From assembly GCA_014860005.1 (NCBI GenBank), contig JACZKP010000040.1:1-64000 (forward strand): a DNA stretch of 64,000 nt, written 5' to 3'. This stretch comes from Verrucomicrobiota bacterium (GTDB lineage Bacteria; Verrucomicrobiota; Verrucomicrobiae; Limisphaerales; UBA11358). This document shows positions 17,300 to 24,913 of this stretch, in pieces. Every line of letters begins with the position of its first letter. The first letter of the stretch is position 1. The position numbers were made by a program, and so were the translations under genes. The notes under the pieces are model-generated. The model saw nothing but the letters and a program-made list of their open reading frames with translations, was not told the DNA's origin and searched no databases.

Positions 17300-18061
17300 T
17301 CATTGAATCCGAACCGGCAGGCTCACGAACGCGGCAGGCTTCGCGTTCTTGTACATCGCCAGCGAATCCTGAATCCTGCCCGCGAGTTCCTTTTGCTCCG
17401 TCCACTGCCAGCCCTGGGCCGTCGGGCGGCCCACGCCGGCATACTCGCCGGCTTTGTCCACGAAATACCCCTGCGCCAATCCGAGATACAGCGTCTCCAC
17501 CTGCACTTCCGCGCCGGACGGATTCTTCTGCACTTCACTCACGACCGTAATGGCGGCGTTGAACTTGTCCACTTCGTTGAGAATCCCGACGATGTTCTGC
17601 AGTCGCTCCAATCCGCTGGCGCGGGTAGCAGCGGAATCAGCAGGCAAGCGCTGCAACAATGGTTGAAGCTTTTCGTTTAGGACTGGTGGAAATGAAGGTG
17701 CGAGCGCCTTCACGCGGGACTCCAGTCCCGTCACCAAAAGTTTGACCGTTTCCGCCGCCGTCGTGAGTTCGTTTTGCTGGCGAAGCGCCTGATCGCGTTC
17801 GAGGTCCACCTGGGCATTGTTGGTGGACACGCGCCCCATCTGCTCGGCGATATTTCTCAGTTCGCGCTCATAGAGCTGTGTGGTTTGCGCCAGCGTTTCC
17901 TTGTCGGCCTGCCAATCGGAGCGCGTGCGGGAAATCAACTGGCGCGTCTGCACCCATTGTTCGAGCGTCGTCCGCGCCCGGGCGACGGACGAGGAGTCCT
18001 CCGCCGCGTCGCCGGCAAACGCGAGGAACGCCAGACTGAGAAACACAATGCTGCGATTCAT
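17300..18061 (-). CDS. DUF3450-like periplasmic coiled-coil protein, first gene of the TonB operon
   Basis: 253 residues. ATG 18061 is chosen because it begins a signal peptide (MNRSIVFLSLAFLAFAGDA) with GGGAG directly upstream; earlier in-frame codons run through the regulatory site. The mature protein has a long coiled coil (LYERELRNIAEQMGRVSTNNAQVDLERDQALRQQNEL, residues 45-85) and a C-terminal region with ETLYLGLAQGYFVD and AGVGRP, features of the DUF3450 family that precedes TtpC-ExbB-ExbD-TonB in marine gammaproteobacteria. Its biochemical role is unknown. It opens an operon of seven genes on the minus strand. Confidence 0.8.
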   Translation of the reverse strand: MNRSIVFLSLAFLAFAGDAAEDSSSVARARTTLEQWVQTRQLISRTRSDWQADKETLAQTTQLYERELRNIAEQMGRVSTNNAQVDLERDQALRQQNELTTAAETVKLLVTGLESRVKALAPSFPPVLNEKLQPLLQRLPADSAATRASGLERLQNIVGILNEVDKFNAAITVVSEVQKNPSGAEVQVETLYLGLAQGYFVDKAGEYAGVGRPTAQGWQWTEQKELAGRIQDSLAMYKNAKPAAFVSLPVRIQ

Positions 18062-18085
18062 CTCCCGGCAGGATTTCAAGCTGGT

Positions 18086-18125
18086 GCAACGGTTCAGTGG
18101 CAGCAATGTTACAACTCTGTGACAA
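18086..18125 (-). promoter_or_regulatory. Pho-box-like array in front of the TonB operon
   Basis: Minus strand, 11-bp phase: TTGTCAC, spacer AGAG, TTGTAAC, spacer ATTG, CTGCCAC, spacer TGAA, CCGTTGC. The first two heptamers match the phoU site (TTGTCAC/TTGTAAC) exactly. The block GTAACATTGCTGCCAC differs by one base from that in front of the divergent gene at 20580. The last unit ends 25 bases before ATG 18061. Confidence 0.7.
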
Positions 18126-18239
18126 GCCGGATGCGGCACGGAGGAGATTGAGCCGGCGGCGGATTCCATTGACGCCTTCGGCGGACTTGCTATTACGTTC
18201 TCCGACCACGGCAGTTGTAATTTAAGTCCTGATGAACGC

Positions 18240-18359
18240 ATGAAAGAGGTCAGCCGCGAAATTCTGTTGAGCTTCTGGAAAGTGCATATCCTGCATCACG
18301 CCGGGGAAGAGCCATTGCACGGACAGTGGACGCTCAACGAAATGCGCCACCACGGCTAA
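18240..18359 (+). pseudogene. truncated PadR-family regulator
   Basis: ATG 18240 encodes 39 residues before TAA: SREILLSFWKVHILHHAGEEPLHGQWTLNEMRHHG. This is the first winged-helix part of PadR-type repressors, which normally continue with a GYEISPGTLYPLL-like helix and reach about 110 residues. Here the frame stops right where the conserved Tyr is expected. PadR genes often stand before chromate transporter genes, which fits the DoxX and ChrA genes immediately downstream. I infer a decayed regulator. Confidence 0.6.
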
Positions 18360-18378
18360 CCACCCCATAACCGACAGC

Positions 18379-18840
18379 ATGCCCCTTGCTCATTCCAAAC
18401 TGATCCGGACGTCTGCCGACCCGACGGCGATTATCATTCGCTTGATGGTCGGGGCGGTCTTTCTCTCCGAAGGCATCCAGAAATTCCTGTTCCCGGGGGA
18501 CGTTGGCGCGGGACGCTTCGAAAAGATCGGCTTGCCCAATCCCGAATTCCTCGGCGCATTCGTAGGTGGGTTTGAAATCCTGTGCGGCGCGCTGGTGTTG
18601 CTGGGATTTTTCACCCGAATCGCCGTCCTGCCGTTGCTCACCATCATGGCGGTGGCGATCTTTAGCACCAAGATTCCAATTCTGCAGGAAAGTGGCTTTT
18701 GGAAAATGGCGCACGCCGCGCGCACGGACTTCTCGATGACGCTGGGTTCACTGTTCCTATTGATCGTCGGAGGGGGTAAGTGGTCACTCGACGCCTGGCT
18801 CAACAAACGCCGCGCTGTAGGCAATGCCAGCAAAAACTGA
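18379..18840 (+). CDS. DoxX family membrane protein
   Basis: 153 residues with four hydrophobic segments (AIIIRLMVGAVFLSEGIQKF, GAFVGGFEILCGALVLLGFF, AVLPLLTIMAVAIFST, FSMTLGSLFLLIVGGG). The pattern and the EGIQKFLFP motif fit DoxX, a family of small inner-membrane proteins tied to redox or thiol metabolism. ATG 18379 is 19 bases after the PadR stub. Its 3' end overlaps the chromate transporter start by 17 bases, so the two are probably one transcript. Specific function unknown. Confidence 0.85.
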   Translation: MPLAHSKLIRTSADPTAIIIRLMVGAVFLSEGIQKFLFPGDVGAGRFEKIGLPNPEFLGAFVGGFEILCGALVLLGFFTRIAVLPLLTIMAVAIFSTKIPILQESGFWKMAHAARTDFSMTLGSLFLLIVGGGKWSLDAWLNKRRAVGNASKN

Positions 18841-20002
18841 CAAACGGCGACTGGGCGAGCTGGCCTGCCTTTTCCTCAAGCTGGGCACAACCGGCTTCGG
18901 CGGCCCGGCGGCGCACATCGGCATGTTCGAGGACGAAGTCGTGCGCCGTCGCGGTTGGCTGACGCGGGAGGAATTCATGGATTTGCTCGGCGCAACCAAT
19001 CTCATTCCCGGTCCGAACTCCACCGAGATGGCGATCCACATCGGACATCGGCGCGCTGGCTGGCCCGGACTGCTCGTGGCGGGCGCGTGCTTCATCCTGC
19101 CTGCCACGCTCATTGCGACCATCATCGCGTGGGCATACGTGCGCTATGGAACGCTGCCGCAAGCCGAAGGAATTCTTTACGGCATCAAACCCGTCATCAT
19201 CGCGGTGGTTCTTCAGGCACTGTGGGGACTGGGCAGGACGGCGTTGAAAAACCGGCTGCTGGCATTCGTCGCGGTCACGGCTGCCGTGACGAATGCCCTC
19301 GGTGTGAACGAACTGGCCGTGCTTTTCGGCGCGGGATCGCTTCTGGCATTGATTCAGTCATTCAAAAGCCGAAAGAGACCACCTGCACACGCGATACTGC
19401 CGCCATTTATATTCAAATCACCCCTGCTCGCCGCAGCAACCACCGGTGCCGTTTCTGCGGGTGCCGCTGCCACTCCATTTGGAGTTTGGCCGCTGTTTCT
19501 TTTCTTCCTGAAAGTCGGCGCGGTGCTTTACGGAAGCGGTTACGTGCTGCTGGCATTCTTGCGCGGGGATTTGGTGGAACGTTTCGGCTGGTTGACGGAA
19601 GCCCAATTGCTGGATGCGATCGCCGTGGGCCAGATGATGCCCGGCCCCCTGTTCACCACCGCGACGTTCATCGGTTATCTGCTGGGCGGCCTGCCTGCGG
19701 CGGCACTGGCAACGCTCGGGATCTTTCTGCCCGCATTTTTCTTTGTCGCGATCAGCGGCCCACTCATTCCGCGCCTGCGCCGTTCCCCGCTGGCGGGCGC
19801 GGCCCTGGATGGCGTCAACGCCGCTTCGCTGGCTTTGATGGCGGTGGTAACTTTCCATCTAGGTACCGCTGCGCTGGTTGATTGGCTCACCCTGTTGCTG
19901 GCGGGCGGTGCGGCCTTTGCCCTGTTTCGGTACCGGGTTACTTCGACATGGCTGGTGGCGGGCGGCTCAGCCGCGGGCTTGTTGAAAGTGTGGCTTATGT
20001 GA
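18824..20002 (+). CDS. chrA: chromate transporter, long (two-domain) ChrA type
   Basis: 392 residues, normal for fused two-domain ChrA. Domain 1 carries FLKLGTTGFGGPAAHIGMFEDEVV and LGATNLIPGPNSTEMAIHIG. Domain 2 repeats the plan with FLKVGAVLYGSGYVLLAFLRGDLV and AIAVGQMMPGPLFTTATFIGYL. About ten to twelve hydrophobic segments are present. The family exports chromate from the cytoplasm in resistant bacteria; many chromosomal copies have no tested role. It follows DoxX with a 17-base overlap and a PadR remnant, a common chr gene order. Confidence 0.9.
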   Translation: MPAKTDKRRLGELACLFLKLGTTGFGGPAAHIGMFEDEVVRRRGWLTREEFMDLLGATNLIPGPNSTEMAIHIGHRRAGWPGLLVAGACFILPATLIATIIAWAYVRYGTLPQAEGILYGIKPVIIAVVLQALWGLGRTALKNRLLAFVAVTAAVTNALGVNELAVLFGAGSLLALIQSFKSRKRPPAHAILPPFIFKSPLLAAATTGAVSAGAAATPFGVWPLFLFFLKVGAVLYGSGYVLLAFLRGDLVERFGWLTEAQLLDAIAVGQMMPGPLFTTATFIGYLLGGLPAAALATLGIFLPAFFFVAISGPLIPRLRRSPLAGAALDGVNAASLALMAVVTFHLGTAALVDWLTLLLAGGAAFALFRYRVTSTWLVAGGSAAGLLKVWLM

Positions 20003-20073
20003 ATTCAGTCTCTTCGGCCAAGTCACGCTCCCTGGCACTACCGAAGTACTCTGCCCCACTGTCAGCCCTGGCT

Positions 20074-20580
20074 TCAGTCGTTGGCGGCGGTATCTATCAG
20101 GATCGCCAATTCCAATTTGCGATGCACGAGGACGGCAAGATCAGCATAGGCTTGCGGACTCAATCTGGCGAGCGGCGAGACTTCGGTTTCTGTTGCGGGG
20201 GAGTTTGCGGCTTCCGCTTTGGAATGCACCCACATCAGACAGGCTTCAATCCATGGCCGATTGACCCGGCGAAAGCGGCGGAGGCTTTCCTGATCAGGAG
20301 CTTCATTGCCGCAGACGTAGCGCACCGCCGCATCATGGCGGCAGGCCCATTCGATATCCTCTGAACCATAAATCTCCGCCGCGTAACAGTACGTCAGCAG
20401 AGTCAGCATCATCCGCGGGCTACCTTCCTCGATTGCAGCACCGGACAGACCCGGCAAGCGGTCACCCAGGAGGTGTACCGCATCCAGCGACCAGGCGATC
20501 AAGGTGCGTTCACCCACCGCCTGACGCAAATCCGCCAAGCCCGTCTCCGGGTGCGGCACACACTCTTTCAGCATCGTCAT
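20074..20580 (-). CDS. transposase N-terminal-domain (DUF772-like) protein, possibly domesticated
   Basis: 168 residues from ATG 20580 (upstream in-frame ATG at 20622 is possible). Residues 50-110 (SPRMMLTLLTYCYAAEIYGSEDIEWACRHDAAVRYVCG ... PDQESLRRFRR) match the helical N-terminal domain of IS1182/IS5-type transposases, which contacts DNA. There is no DDE catalytic domain, no flanking inverted repeat and no frameshift: the frame is clean and ends naturally. It stands alone, divergent from phoU, with a four-unit Pho-box-like array upstream. I infer a host-adapted DNA-binding protein of the phosphate locus; a transposon remnant is the alternative. Confidence 0.6.
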   Translation of the reverse strand: MTMLKECVPHPETGLADLRQAVGERTLIAWSLDAVHLLGDRLPGLSGAAIEEGSPRMMLTLLTYCYAAEIYGSEDIEWACRHDAAVRYVCGNEAPDQESLRRFRRVNRPWIEACLMWVHSKAEAANSPATETEVSPLARLSPQAYADLAVLVHRKLELAILIDTAAND

Positions 20581-20624
20581 AGCTAGTCTTTCCGGTTGTA
20601 TGCAGTGCAATATTCCAGACACCG

Positions 20625-20664
20625 ATGACGGTCACGTTGCAGCAATGTTACGATTGGATGACAT
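20625..20664 (-). promoter_or_regulatory. Pho-box-like array in front of the transposase-domain gene
   Basis: Minus strand, four heptamers at 11-bp phase: ATGTCAT (20664-20658), TCGTAAC, CTGCAAC, CCGTCAT (20631-20625), with spacers CCAA, ATTG and GTGA. It is near-identical in its middle to the array at 18086-18125. The last unit ends 45 bases before ATG 20580. Confidence 0.65.
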
Positions 20665-20863
20665 TCGAGCCGCTGAAAGATGCTTTGCGAACAGCTTCGC
20701 GGGCGTGAGCGAACAGCAGCCTTGGCCTGCCCAGACAAGAAACACAGGCTGGCAAATCCTGCGCTGCAAGTGGCCTGCAAATTGACAAGCGCGCTGACGA
20801 TGTTTTCTGGTGCAAGGCGGCAGAATCCGGGCGCCCCACACGGCAAAAGGAGGTACAAGATTC

Positions 20864-20892
20864 TTGTCACACAATTGTAACGTACCTGCGGT
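20864..20892 (+). promoter_or_regulatory. Pho-box-like direct repeat in front of phoU-pst
   Basis: Plus strand: TTGTCAC (20864-20870), spacer ACAA, TTGTAAC (20875-20881), spacer GTAC, weaker CTGCGGT (20886-20892). The 7-4-7 geometry is that of the PhoB-binding Pho box of E. coli (CTGTCAT-N4-CTGTCAT). It ends about 50 bases before the phoU start. Confidence 0.72.
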
Positions 20893-20942
20893 TGAATCCT
20901 CTTGAGGCGTTCTCCGCCCGCCCGTTAAGGTGGTCGCGCATT

Positions 20943-22040
20943 ATGGCATCGCAGCTCGAAGAAACGCTCCAACGAGACACGGACCGGATTCGCATCAAGG
21001 TGACGGAGATGGCGAAACTGGCCGAGAGCGCGTTGGAAGCGAGTTTGCGCGCCTTGGTCGAAGGCAAGCGCCAGTTGGCGTATTCAATCATCCTGCGCGA
21101 CCAGCGGATTGACGCGTTGGAACGGGAGATTGACCGTCTCTGTCTGGAGTTTCTCGTGCGCCAGCAACCCGTCGCCCGGCAACTGCGCTTCGCCTACGTC
21201 ACCATCAAGATCAACCAGGAAATTGAGCGCATCGGTGATTACGCCGAGAGCATCGCGCGGCAGATTCTGAAGCTGGCCGGAACTTCTTGTTCCATACCGC
21301 TGGAGCGTTACCGGGAAATCGCGGGCCTGGCCATTCCGATGTTTCATGACGCCGTCAGGGCTTACCTCAGCGAGGACGCCGAACTCGCCCGCCGCGTTGT
21401 TCATGTGGAAGAAGAGGTGGATAACCTGCGAGATATTCTCAACGCCGAACTGGTCCAGTTGCGGCAGGAAAACAAGATTCCCCTGGAAGCGCTGACGCCG
21501 CTCATGACCATTGCCCGCCGATTCGAGCGCGCCTCGGATCAAGCCAAGAACATTTGCGAGGAAACCCTCTACCTGATCACGGGCGAGTATCAGAAGCACA
21601 CTGCGGGCGAGACCTGGCGCGTGCTGTTCATTGACGACCACAATTCCTGCCTCAGCCAGATGGCCCACGCCATTGCCGACGCTCTCAATCAGCCCAAATT
21701 TCTTTTCACCAGTGCGGGGCTTGATCCGAAGCCCCTGGACGCGGCGACCATCGCGTTCCTGAAGGAAAAAGGCCTTGATATTTCGAGCGCTACTTCTCGC
21801 CCGGTGGACAGAGTGCCGAACTTGGAGTCCTACCAAATCGTGGTGGCCTTGGCGCCGGAAGCAAAGCGAGCATTCCCGAGAAAATCCAAGCCTGTGTGCC
21901 TTGACTGGCGCGTGCCCGATCCCTTGCGAGTTCAAGGCACGGATGCCGAGGTCAAGCGCGCGTTCGAGGAAACGTATCAACACCTGCACGCCCAGATTAA
22001 CGACCTGGTCGAGGGCATCCTCGCCGACAAAATTGACTGA
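20943..22040 (+). CDS. phoU: PhoU fused to a catalytically dead low-molecular-weight phosphatase domain
   Basis: 365 residues. ATG 20943 (MASQLEETLQRDTDRIRIKV) is preceded by AAGGTGG; an upstream TTG frame exists. Residues 1-215 are a two-repeat PhoU domain (helical, with the IERIGDYAESIA and FERASDQAKNICEETLYLITGEY metal-binding motifs). PhoU represses the Pho response together with PstB and a PhoR kinase. Residues 225-365 have the fold signature of LMW phosphatases/arsenate reductases (VLFIDDHNSCLSQMAHAIAD). However, the catalytic P-loop Cys is D231 and the loop Arg is L237, so it cannot be an active phosphatase of that class. It leads the phoU-pstSCABB operon. Confidence 0.9.
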   Translation: MASQLEETLQRDTDRIRIKVTEMAKLAESALEASLRALVEGKRQLAYSIILRDQRIDALEREIDRLCLEFLVRQQPVARQLRFAYVTIKINQEIERIGDYAESIARQILKLAGTSCSIPLERYREIAGLAIPMFHDAVRAYLSEDAELARRVVHVEEEVDNLRDILNAELVQLRQENKIPLEALTPLMTIARRFERASDQAKNICEETLYLITGEYQKHTAGETWRVLFIDDHNSCLSQMAHAIADALNQPKFLFTSAGLDPKPLDAATIAFLKEKGLDISSATSRPVDRVPNLESYQIVVALAPEAKRAFPRKSKPVCLDWRVPDPLRVQGTDAEVKRAFEETYQHLHAQINDLVEGILADKID

Positions 22041-22058
22041 TCTGAAACCAAAACGAAC

Positions 22059-22961
22059 ATGAAGACGAAACAGAATTCTCAACTTACAATCGGCCTGCTG
22101 ATCCCGGCGTTGTGCGCCGCGGTGCTGCTGACCGGTTGCGGTCGGAAGGGAGATGGTTCCGCCAAAGCCACGGCCATCCAGAACATCGGCTCCGACACGA
22201 TGGTGAATCTTGCCCAGGCGTGGGCTGAGGCGTATCACGGCGTCAATCCCGCTGTCTCGGTGGAGGTCAGCGGCGGCGGCTCCGGCATTGGAGTGGCTGC
22301 GTTGCTCAACGGCACGGCGGAAATCGTCAACAGTTCGCGCCATCTCGAGCCGGATGAAATCGCCCGTGCCAAAGCCAAGTACGGTTCCGAGGCGCGGGAG
22401 TTCAAGGTCGCCTACGACGCTTTGGCCATCTATGTGCATCCCAGCAATCCGATCAATGAAATCTCGGTCGAGGAACTCGGCGAGATTTATCGCGAAGGCG
22501 GCTCGATCAGCAAATGGTCCGACCTGGGCGTGACGCTGCCGGGCAGGCATGACGAAATCGTGCGCGTCAGCCGCCAGAACAATTCGGGCACCTACCATTA
22601 CTTCCGCGAGGCCGTGGTCGGTTCAAAAGCCGACTTCAAGCCCGGCTCGCGCGATTTGAACGGCTCGAAAGATGTGGTCGCGCTGGTCGAGGGCACGCCC
22701 AGCGCCATCGGTTACAGCGGCATCGGTTACCGCACCGACAAGGTGAAGGTGCTGAAAATTTCCCGCAAGAAAAGCGAACCGGGCGTCGAACCGAGCGTGG
22801 CGACGACTCTCGACAAAACCTATCCGATTGCCCGTCCGATGTTTTTTTACACACCGCCGGACGCCCCCGCGCACGTGACGGAATACATCAACTGGGTGTT
22901 GAGCGCGCCGGGACAGGCAATTGTCACCGACAAGGGCTACATCCCGCTGGAGGCCAATTGA
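22059..22961 (+). CDS. pstS: phosphate-binding lipoprotein PstS
   Basis: 300 residues. A lipoprotein signal ends in LLTGC (C27), so it should be anchored at the inner or outer membrane facing the periplasm. The mature part has PstS phosphate-site motifs: GSDTMVNLAQAW near the start, GGGSGIG, and SRQNNSGTYHYF. It captures phosphate for PstC/PstA. It begins 18 bases after phoU stops. There are 91 bases before pstC, the largest gap in the operon, where many bacteria have mRNA structures that raise PstS yield; I see no clear hairpin. Confidence 0.94.
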   Translation: MKTKQNSQLTIGLLIPALCAAVLLTGCGRKGDGSAKATAIQNIGSDTMVNLAQAWAEAYHGVNPAVSVEVSGGGSGIGVAALLNGTAEIVNSSRHLEPDEIARAKAKYGSEAREFKVAYDALAIYVHPSNPINEISVEELGEIYREGGSISKWSDLGVTLPGRHDEIVRVSRQNNSGTYHYFREAVVGSKADFKPGSRDLNGSKDVVALVEGTPSAIGYSGIGYRTDKVKVLKISRKKSEPGVEPSVATTLDKTYPIARPMFFYTPPDAPAHVTEYINWVLSAPGQAIVTDKGYIPLEAN

Positions 22962-23052
22962 TCCGGCTGCTTCCACGGAGTTCGGCCACCCATCCGGCCA
23001 CCGCGCCTGCCCGCGGCGGCCCGATACCGCGTCTCCTGGCACCGAATCCAGC

Positions 23053-23991
23053 ATGATTTCCCGACGCCGCCGTTACGAAACCATCGCCGAACGAGGCATT
23101 GAAACGCTGATTTACCTCTGCGGCATCAGCGCCATCATTTTTGTCTTTGGCATTTGCTTCTTCGTGTTCCGCGAAGGATTACCGTTGATCTTCAAGGAGG
23201 ACACCAGCTTCAGCCTGGGCAAGTTTTTCTTCAGCACCGAATGGTTTCCCACTTCGATGGCAAACAAGCGTTACGGCGCGCTGGCCTTGATTGTCGGCAC
23301 GCTCACCGTCACGATGCTGGCCATTGCCATCGCCGTGCCGTTCGCGCTGGGCGCAACGGTCTTCCTGTCCGAATTCTGCGGCGGCAAGCTCAAGGAAACG
23401 CTCAAGATCGTCATCGAATTGCTCGCCGCCATTCCCAGCATCGTGTGGGGTTTCATTGGTTTGACGGTGATCAATCCGCTCATCATCCAGGTCTTCAACG
23501 TGCCGGTGGGCCTGAACGCTCTCAACGGCGCGGTCATCCTCGCCCTCATGGCCATGCCCATCATGGTGTCCATCGGCGAGGACGCGCTCAAAGCCGTGCC
23601 GGATAACTACCGCGAAGCGGCGCTGGCCTTGGGCGCCACACGCTGGCAAATGGTGTTCCGCGTGCTGATGCCTGCCGCCAAAAACGGTCTGCTCGCCGCC
23701 GTGCTCCTGGGCGTCGGCCGCGCCGTCGGCGAAACCATGGGCGTGCTCATGGCCACGGGCCACGCCGTCAACATTCCCTTCTTTAACGACGACGGCAGCT
23801 TCAATTCCGGCTGGATGTTCGAGAGCGTCCGCACGCTGACCGCCACGATCGCCGCGGAGTTGGGGGAGACCAGCGCGGGCAGCGACCATTACCGCGTGTT
23901 GTTCCTCATCGGCGTCCTCCTCCTGAGCATCACCTTTGTCATCAACCTGACCGCCGACCTAGTGGTCAAAGGCATCCGCAAACAGAAGTGA
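23053..23991 (+). CDS. pstC: phosphate ABC transporter permease PstC
   Basis: 312 residues from ATG 23053 (MISRRRRYETIAERG), chosen because the upstream frame is composition-poor and lacks a ribosome site. Six membrane helices and the permease EAA loop (REAALALGATRWQMVFRVLMPAA) are visible. A hydrophilic insert of 30 residues (IFKEDTSFSLGKFFFSTEWFPT) after helix 1 is typical of PstC. It pairs with PstA to form the inner-membrane channel. The stop overlaps the pstA GTG start by 4 bases. Confidence 0.93.
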   Translation: MISRRRRYETIAERGIETLIYLCGISAIIFVFGICFFVFREGLPLIFKEDTSFSLGKFFFSTEWFPTSMANKRYGALALIVGTLTVTMLAIAIAVPFALGATVFLSEFCGGKLKETLKIVIELLAAIPSIVWGFIGLTVINPLIIQVFNVPVGLNALNGAVILALMAMPIMVSIGEDALKAVPDNYREAALALGATRWQMVFRVLMPAAKNGLLAAVLLGVGRAVGETMGVLMATGHAVNIPFFNDDGSFNSGWMFESVRTLTATIAAELGETSAGSDHYRVLFLIGVLLLSITFVINLTADLVVKGIRKQK

Positions 23992-24911
23992 ACTCAACTC
24001 CCTCCAACACCGCCACGTCAGCCGCGCCGTTCGTCATCAATCCGCGCGTGCGCCGCAAGCTCCGGCAGGAAGGCATTGCGAAGGCCGTTTTCGCCACAAT
24101 GGTCGTGCTGATGCTGTTGCCGTTGCTGGGTATCCTGGGTTATCTGGTGGTCCGCGGCGCGCCGTTGATCTCCTGGGAGTTTCTCACTACCAATCCCAGC
24201 AAGGGCATGACTGCGGGCGGCATCTGGAGCGCGTTGCTGGGCACCATCTGGCTGGTCGTTGTCTCGCTGGCGTTCAGCGCGCCCATCGGCGTGCTGGCGG
24301 CCGTCTATCTGAACGAGTACGCGAAGGACAACTGGTTTACGCGGGTGGTGAACCTGGCCGTGGTGAACCTAGCGGGCGTGCCCAGCATCGTTCACGCGTT
24401 GTTCGGCCTCGGGGCCTTCGTGTTGTTCTTTGGCATGGGACGCAGCATTCTGGCCGCCTCGCTTACGCTGGCCGTCATGACGATGCCGGTGGTCATCACC
24501 GCCACCCGCGAGGCGCTGGGCGCCGTGCCGATGAGCTTCCGCGAGGCCTGTTGGAACGTGGGCGCCACGCGATGGCAAACCATCCGCCGCATCGTGCTGC
24601 CGAACGCCGTCAGCGGCATCCTCACCGGCGTGATTCTGGAGATCAGCCGCAAGGCCGGGGAAACCGTTCCGATCATGTTCACCGGCGCGGTGTTTTTTCG
24701 CTCGATCCCGGAAGGGGACCTCTTTGCGTACCGGATCACCGACCAATGCATGGCGTTGTCCATGCATCTTTACACCGTCACCACGCAGGTCACCGGCGCG
24801 CCCGAGGCACTGCCCTTTGCCGTCGCGACCGTCCTGATCCTGGCCATCATCCTCATCAATGCCACGTCCATCGCCATCCGGGCGTGGCTGCGTAGCCACC
24901 GGAAGTGGTGA
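23988..24911 (+). CDS. pstA: phosphate ABC transporter permease PstA
   Basis: 307 residues from GTG 23988, overlapping pstC by 4 bases. A 30-residue cytoplasmic start precedes six helices (FATMVVLMLLPLLGILGYLVV and following), with the EAA loop FREACWNVGATRWQTIRRIVLPNA. The conserved GVPSIVHALFGLGAF region is present. It is the second permease half; it ends within the start region of the first pstB, indicating tight coupling. Confidence 0.94.
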   Translation: MNSTPSNTATSAAPFVINPRVRRKLRQEGIAKAVFATMVVLMLLPLLGILGYLVVRGAPLISWEFLTTNPSKGMTAGGIWSALLGTIWLVVVSLAFSAPIGVLAAVYLNEYAKDNWFTRVVNLAVVNLAGVPSIVHALFGLGAFVLFFGMGRSILAASLTLAVMTMPVVITATREALGAVPMSFREACWNVGATRWQTIRRIVLPNAVSGILTGVILEISRKAGETVPIMFTGAVFFRSIPEGDLFAYRITDQCMALSMHLYTVTTQVTGAPEALPFAVATVLILAIILINATSIAIRAWLRSHRKW

Positions 24912-24913
24912 CC

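Noticed and set aside
21084..22598. 504-codon minus-strand open frame opposite phoU and pstS
   Set aside because: Shadow frame; phoU and pstS on the plus strand are unequivocal.
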